DNA from: Lycorma delicatula
Lineage: Eukaryota; Arthropoda; Insecta; Hemiptera; Fulgoridae
Reading direction: 5' to 3'
Length of the DNA stretch: 64,000 nucleotides
NCBI RefSeq assembly: GCF_047948215.1
Contig: NC_134461.1
Span: forward strand, 85,742,245 to 85,806,244
Under the pieces are notes generated by a model. The model made no database searches. It had not been told where the DNA came from and saw only the letters and a program-made list of their open reading frames with translations. Positions 57,091 through 64,000 of the stretch are shown piece by piece. Made by a program: the position numbers and the translations under genes. Within the stretch, counting starts at the first letter, position 1. Each line of letters starts with the position of its first letter.

Positions 57091-60000
57091 TAAATCATCG
57101 GTCATCTTTTTTTTGTCACTGCAACTTATACAGATTTTAAGTCATTGCTTTTATACATTTCAGTTCAATTTCTTTTAAAATTAAAAAAATTTCTTAATTG
57201 CATAGTTACAATAAAAACTTATCTTTTCCAATGCTTTTCTTTAAAGTGTTCATAAATGGTTTTAGAATTCTTCAATAATACAAATTTATGATAAATAAAC
57301 AAAAAAATACAAAGTTTATTTTTTAATTTATATTTAGTTTAATTACATAATGAAAATTTATGGAGAAAATAGTAGAGTAATAAATAAAATTATAATGGTT
57401 TTTGCATTAAATGCAACTACTATAATTTATCAAATTCTTGTCACAGAAAATAACTTTTTATTCTTGATAATTTATTTTAATAATAGTAACAGGTTATTGG
57501 TAATAACAATTAAATATTAATTATAAAAAATTACTATCTTTTTCATAAAAAAAAACAAAAAAACTCTTAAATTATAACTTAATGATCCATTAATAAAAAG
57601 AATCAGAGAGTGAAAGTAAAAAATTAATAGTAAACTGTAGTTGTTACGGTGTAGTCTAACTGTGAATAAACCTAAAATGGTTTGTAATTGAACTGCCATA
57701 CAACAGATAACGAATGAATAAAAGCAGAGACTGCTTTAGATTAATTCATTAATTTTAATTATCTATACTGTAATAAGAATGTATTGTCTGTCTGTCAGTT
57801 TTTTCGTGATTGCATATTCTTAACATACTTTTTAGTGACAGATGCCAGTTCAAGACTTAGAAATTCAACTGTCTGCTAATGGTTTGTTCCAAACTTGATT
57901 TAATGGTATGGGAAACATGGAGAAAAGAAAGTGCTGTAAATTTTTCTCTCTATATATTATGTTAGAGTGGGTAAAAGTGAGTCAAAGTAACTATTTGAAA
58001 ATATCAACAAAAAAAAATTACATATAATTTTTGAGTTTGTATAATTTTTGTTAATGTAAAAATTGACTAATATAGAATTTATTTAATGTAAGTAATGCTT
58101 TAACATTATGATTAACTGCTTTTCCCCCTTGATTTTCCTTTGAAACAAGATTTTCCATGAAAAATACTTAAAAGTTATTCTCTTCCAATTCATGTATTTA
58201 GAGATTTTTATATGTTATCAACAAAAACTGATCAAATTACAGGTAAACAAATGGTGAAGATTATATTTTTATGAAAGAAAACTATGGTTACTTTACAGGG
58301 GAAATACTTTTATTCATCACAAATTTTATAAAAGAAAGTATTACAAAATGTTTTTTTAGGTTGCTGAAGGTGATTGAGGTGTCTGAATTAAAATACAAAC
58401 ATTGAAATCTGTCAATAATAGCTGTTAAATTAATAGAAGAATCTAATTTTTCTATACAGTAAGGTCAATGGAAGGTTACAGCCAGATGAGTATTTTTAAC
58501 ACAAATTATCTACTTTAAGTAAGATAATAAGTACGTGCATTTTAGTAGATGCACATATGAGATTAACAAAATTATTGAACAAGAGCAAAGTCATCAAGGT
58601 CACAACGCAGGAGAATGAATAAATGGCACACAGGATAATTAAATTATTAAGAGTGCTGAACTGAGCATGCAGACTTCTTTGCTACTAAACAACTGTGTAT
58701 CCTACAGGTCCCATAATCTTCAGTACATTCAGCAAAATACATGCATTAAAAATATTACATGGGACTATAGAAACATAAAGTAGTAAATTCTTCACTGGCA
58801 CATATAATGGAATAAAAATGTAATATATTTTCATTGTGGTCATTATAATAATAATAGTAGTAATAGAGTAGTAGTAGTAGTAGTAGTAATAGCATCGTTT
58901 GAATGTTCTTAACATAAATAATAAGATTAAGTTTTAATTTTTATTTTAAGTTTGAGAATTACATCATGATTATTTATTTACTTTTTGTCATGTATTCACT
59001 AACAAGTTTTTATTATGCACTGCATTAATAGGGGAGGTACTCGGTGTATTGTAAAAAAAAGAAACAGACATAAAAGTGATTTAATGATTGATAACAATAT
59101 TAAAAATTGATAAAAAATTTACAAATTACAGTATAATGATAATGAATCATATAAATTACTTGTCTATGCAATATTTATATATTTAGCTCTAATTTGTATA
59201 AACATATAATTTTTATAACCAATGTAGTTAAGTTAACGTAGTTTTGTCTTGACTGTCATTCAGTGTTTATAGCTTTGGTTGTCAGTACAAAAACTTATCA
59301 ATATAAAACCTTTATAATATAAAAAAAAGTTACTACCAGTTGTTCCTACAAGACCAATGTCTAATCTTTCTATTTCTACTTCTACTACGTATATGTGTGG
59401 TTATTTAATACAGAGTACTTTATGAACAGTCATATTTCAATTCAAATTCACTAAAAAAAAAAAAAAAATTGACACAATGAGGAATGGTTTCATTCAGCAG
59501 TTCACTTGCATATACAATCTTGGAAATGATGTTTTTAAAGTTGGAAATATAAAATTTTCTTGCACAAATCAATACGTCTGAATACTGTAGGAGAAATCAT
59601 GATTGAGTGTAGTATACTCGTATAATATATGTAAGTGAAATTATTGACATATGTATAAAAAAAAAGCTTATTTACATATCAGTTACCAAATGAAGAATAC
59701 AAGTGTACGGGACAGAGTAAACAGATACAGTCTTGTAGTGAAGCATTTAGAGTTCTAATTAACTAAAACTATTTCTTTTTTGGAATTATTTTTTGGAAGG
59801 CTTTGGAATTAACAACCTGTGGAGGACAACAAATGTTTGTACAGAACATTAACTTTATGGTGTTGTTTATAAAAATTAATTGTTTGTATATTTTAAAGGT
59901 ATATTACTCATTAAGGTATATTAATGCATTTTGATCGTCTGTTTTAATAATACGTGGAATGTACTTCAGATAGTGTGTTTGTAGGGACATGGGAGTGTTT

Positions 60001-62118
60001 AGTAACATCACCACATGCTTAGACTAACACTCTTAGCAATTCAGATGACCTGTATATTTCTAAACTTTCTTTTATGAGATCTATCTAACTGTAATAATTT
60101 TGTTCTTACAGGTAATGATGTCGACTAATTATCAAAAATAAAATAATTTCTTTACATATTATATTGTACACCTTGTTCTTGAAAGGAATAAAAATTATAA
60201 TAGCCTGAGACTGTACTTAAACTGAAATGAAAAAAGAAATTAAAAATACATTACGTAGTTGGTTAGTTGAACTGAATCTATTCCAGATTACATGTTTACC
60301 AGTGTATTTAAACTAACATTGCACTATATCTGCAGCTATGTAAGGCCTGGAAAACCAATAGCAGTAATTGCATTTGTCTATACACACTCTCTCAGACCTG
60401 GCAGTAGATAGAAAACTGACTTGAGATATATATATATATAATAATGAAAATTATATAATACATATATATATATATATAATACAAAAAAATGATGCATCAA
60501 TTAACTCTTGCCGGTTTGTAATGGAATAAATTGATTAAAAAAAAAAATTCAATAATTAAGGCACATTTAGCTGTGGCCTAAGGTTTCATAAGCACATAAA
60601 TATAAATCTGATGCTAAAATTATAATTTAATAGCTGTCAGTCCATTGCAAAACTTTATCAATTTTTCTATTATAACATGATTTAATTGAAAATGAATTTA
60701 TTATAAGAGGTGAAATTTGTGAACAAAAATACAATTTTTGTCGCTACAATATTGGTTTGTTTTTTTTTCTATAAACTAATAGGTCAATATAATATTTCTG
60801 AGAATGTTATGCTTCTACAGCCATGAAATACAGAGGAAGCCAAAAAAATTACATAAATTCTTTTATAAAAAGAACGTCTAAGAAATAAAAATATGAATGT
60901 AACAATTCCAACATTTGGAAAATTTCTAGTGGTAAATCTTAGATAAACATAAAATTAAAAGCAAATCTATACTAAAAGCAATCAAACAGATAGACATTTA
61001 ACTTACAGACTTCAACAAATTATACAACTAATCTAATTTCTGTCAGAATACCAGCAATACTGCATGCTACTTTACATTGTTGCTGAAAACTGTTTTTAGT
61101 ACACAATCAATAAAAACATAATGAACGGTTACATGACAGCTATCTAGGAGTAATAATGGAGCACCAAACTGTATGAGAAGGGTGGATAATGAAAAAATCT
61201 CTTCACAGTGGAACTCGAAACAAAAAAAACCCTAAAACCAACATTATGCTTCAAGAAGCTCTCTTCAGGGATTTTACATTTAATCCCTCAAGAGATTTCA
61301 AATCGAAAAAGGGAGCAGACAATAAGTGATAAACGACTTTCCATAATATATAACATACACACAGAATACACATACCTCAAATATATGCTAAAAGTACGTT
61401 TTTCCAAATATTAGAAAATTGTGCAAAAACAATCAAGCTTCTTTACAGAACACCCTAGCTCATCCATAAAATTGCATGAAGAAGAGAAGTATTAAATTGA
61501 ACTATAAATTGTTAACAAACTGGAGGATTTTCTGTTTTATTAGCCTGATTTCATGTAAAGGCTTCAATAAATCAATCAGTTTGGTTGGACCTTCTATCCA
61601 ATCAAATTATATTATTTGTAGGTATACTGTACAACCAATTTAATTGTTCCTATGTTAATGTGAACCAATCGGTCAACTATGTTCATTAAAGTTACTATGT
61701 TCGTTAATGAAATTTGTTTAAAAAAAATATTAAAAATCTCAAAAAAAATTAAAATCATATTTTAAACAAATTAAAATTAGTTTAAAAAAAAATCTTAAAA
61801 ATTTGTTTAAAAATCTTTTTTAATTTGTTAGTTTTAAAAAAAAAATCAATGTTATAATTAAAATGTGATAACTCAATAATAACTGAAAAATTGCATCAAA
61901 AATATTGTGGTTTGTAGACATTCCGTATCTGTCATGTTCAATAGGTTGGTATGTAGAAATAAGTAACTTCAGATATATATGCAGAGAGAGAGCTTAACAA
62001 TTAGATTTAAAAAAAAAATTAAGTTTATATTGGGGAAAAAGTTGTTAAAATGGATATTATAGCAGAAACAGCAAAAAAAGTCATATGTAAAATGTCATAT
62101 ATATATATATATATATAT
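57091..62118. other. Long AT-rich intergenic region
   Basis: No gene was supported. Simple repeats include (AGT)n at about 58866-58890, (TA)n at about 60427-60476, poly(A) near 59452, and (AT)n at 62097-62118. A 68-codon + frame at 61208-61414 shows no family motif. Confidence 0.4.
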
Positions 62119-62200
62119 AATCTGGTTCCATATGAAGGTTCTGGGTTTGAATCCTGTTAAGGATGGCATTTTTCTTATGTTAAAAAATGCATGATAATCC
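62119..62200 (+). mobile_element. tRNA-related SINE fragment, family B-like
   Basis: AAGGTTCTGGGTTTGAATCC has a B-box-like GGGTTTGAATCC, followed by TGTTAAGGATGGCATTTTTC. It resembles the head-to-body junction of the element at 25468-25640. The limits are uncertain. Confidence 0.4.
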
Positions 62201-64000
62201 ATCATATTGACTATTATTGGGGTCAGCTTGTTGTTACTGAATAAATAACATTAATTTTAATTAGTTTCTGTAGAATAAATTTGTATCTCAAGATATGAGA
62301 ATATAATTGTAACATCTTTATTAAAATCTAAAACAGTTAACTTCTATTATGTATGTTGAACAAATATAAAAAAAAAATTTAAATAGACTATTATGAAATA
62401 CATATTTTTTACAAAGCAAGTGAATTTAGTTATTTATTTATGTAAATAAAAATCTGTTAATGAATTACAGTTTATAAACAGTAAAGGTTGTCTCTTTTCT
62501 TTTTCCTTTTAAATCCTTCATTTATTTCAATGAACATAGAACACGTAAAAAAAGAATATATCATACACAAACACACACACACACATACACAGAATTCAGA
62601 AAGTATGTAATGGTGCAACAAAAAAGATAAACATGCATTTGGTAAAAGTACTTCAAGAGTTGGACAACGTTATTGAAATATGGTGTTAACTAGCATGAAG
62701 GTTTTACTTTGTCTCGTTTTCACTTAATTTAAGATGCATGTAATGAAAATTATTTCCTTTTTAATCTTTACTCTAATGTATCTAATTAACCCACCTAAGT
62801 AAATTTACTATTACTTATGAATATAACAAAAACTAAAGTTATTTAAATCATCTAATTTTGTATTTAAAAAAAAAATAAAAATAAATATAGGTTACAATAA
62901 AATATAGAAACAACTGCAAGTAACACTTTAATAATTCTTCAAAAAAATAAGTACGATAACATTCAGCCAATTAATTAATATTTTATGTTTTACCGCAAAT
63001 TATTGAAAAAAAAAAACATTAAAATAATGATTATATAATTGTTTGCTGTGACAGTAATAAAAAAAGAGAAACTACTCTTAAAAAATTTATCTATTATTCA
63101 TTATATTATTTATTTTGTTCAAAATTGTTTATTATTATTTATTTATTACTAGTATTTAGTTAGCATTTCCTGATTAGTTGATACCCAGATGATTTTTTTT
63201 AATGCAATATCATCCCAAATTTAATTCAATGAAAAAAATTCATAATTTATTCTAAATTTTGAATTTGAAGGCTGAGTTTACTTTAATCGTTAGAATTCAT
63301 TTAACGGCACAACCTTACAACAGATCAATCTATTACTGAATAACTGTTTGTCATACGTGTAGTTAAACAGTAATTAAAAAATTACTTTTATTGGTAAATT
63401 TTAGGTAACAAAGGGTTTAAAAAAAAAAACTTGAATCATGAAACGTATTTCAAGTTCCAGATATTTTAAATGTTCAATATGAATGAAGTATATCTAAAAT
63501 TTGAACTTGAAAAAAAAATATGAGCCTGGAAAATCAATGTAGATGGTAAAGAGGGTGAATTAAAATTTATTAACACTTAAAAATATCAAATCAATTTAAT
63601 AATGTAGAACATGGCTGTTGGTTATATTTTTTTTAACTAGAATCATATAAATTTTAAATGTAATTTACTTTTTAACCAAACCTTTTTTGTAGAAAATTAT
63701 AGTATTACTTGCGGTATGGTTGGAGCGGTAGGTTGAAAATGAATCTTCTTTACGTTTTGAGATATGAGGAATACGAAATACCATTCAGTTAAATTGGGGT
63801 TCCTTATATATTTTTAGGCCTATATAAAATTTTGTGGCTCTAAAATCTCCATAACTATTAATTTCATTGAGATCTAGATGTAGTGTAGCTGTAGTTGTGC
63901 ATATGAAAATTTGACTTGGTTTAAATGATTAATTTTATTTTAAAATTAAATTTAGTTACGGATTATTAAATTTTTATCTTGATTCTGAAAGTGGAAACAT
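62201..64000. other. AT-rich intergenic region
   Basis: Only low-complexity sequence and a (CA)n run at about 62567-62590. No gene was seen. Confidence 0.4.

Noticed and set aside
58685..58915. Minus-strand frame with a tyrosine run
   Set aside because: Produced by the (AGT)n microsatellite.
61208..61414. 68-codon plus-strand frame
   Set aside because: Lysine-rich AT-driven composition, no motifs and no supporting neighbours.

Overview
This window is AT-rich animal chromosomal DNA, almost certainly from an insect. It contains an R&R-type cuticular protein gene, spliced genes with long transposon-filled introns, tRNA-derived SINEs, mariner and IS630-like transposons, RTE- and R1-like LINEs and a BEL/Pao retrotransposon. 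No synteny or marker fixes the order. Transposon relics far outnumber host genes.

Host genes. (1) The 3' end of CNOT2 (CCR4-NOT subunit 2) lies on + with exons at 4003-4110 and 9700-9925. The intron between them holds an RTE-like LINE, and a poly(A) signal sits at 10704-10709. (2) NSA2, a ribosome-biogenesis factor, is on - at 21556-22335 in one coding exon, with a probable short intron just upstream. (3) A possible small two-exon gene on - (31600-31602 plus 30302-30451) would encode about 50 residues. (4) A secreted cuticular protein gene lies on - from 53758 to 44413. It has four coding exons, all joined in phase 0, and about 370 residues: signal peptide, Pro-rich and Gln-rich arms, and a C-terminal chitin-binding R&R domain.

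The most unusual region is about 12.6-20.3 kb, a decayed Polinton/Maverick-like (adintovirus-type) element. All of its recognisable genes lie on the minus strand: a retroviral-type integrase, an FtsK/HerA-like packaging ATPase with a damaged Walker A, an IAP-like BIR ORF, one RING-finger ORF plus a second RING-like fragment, an acidic ORF and a charged coil-rich ORF. It is flanked by roughly 100-bp repeat units in both orientations, centred on the right on a 34-bp palindrome. It also carries ten 19-21-bp-spaced variants of TGACGTCA. No DNA polymerase B or capsid gene was recognised, so it looks internally deleted as well as mutated.

Other mobile DNA, left to right: an IS630-like relic (about 695-1815), a long-TIR element with a second transposase relic (2127-3303), an RTE-like LINE (4457-7542), a 196-bp MITE-like element (9364-9559), an R1-clade fragment (11490-12170), tRNA-SINEs (20.7, 25.5, 31.2, 33.1, 36.6 and 62.1 kb), a non-LTR relic (26.1-27.1 kb), a transposase-like relic (27.4-28.6 kb), a BEL/Pao integrase fragment split by a SINE and flanked by two fold-back repeats (35.2-38.9 kb), a full-length but broken mariner (41060-42364), a second mariner relic (45.2-45.8 kb), another RTE-like LINE (47.08-50.21 kb), and short relics at 54.3, 56.5 and 57 kb. 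The last 7 kb (57.1-64 kb) is AT-rich and nearly featureless.
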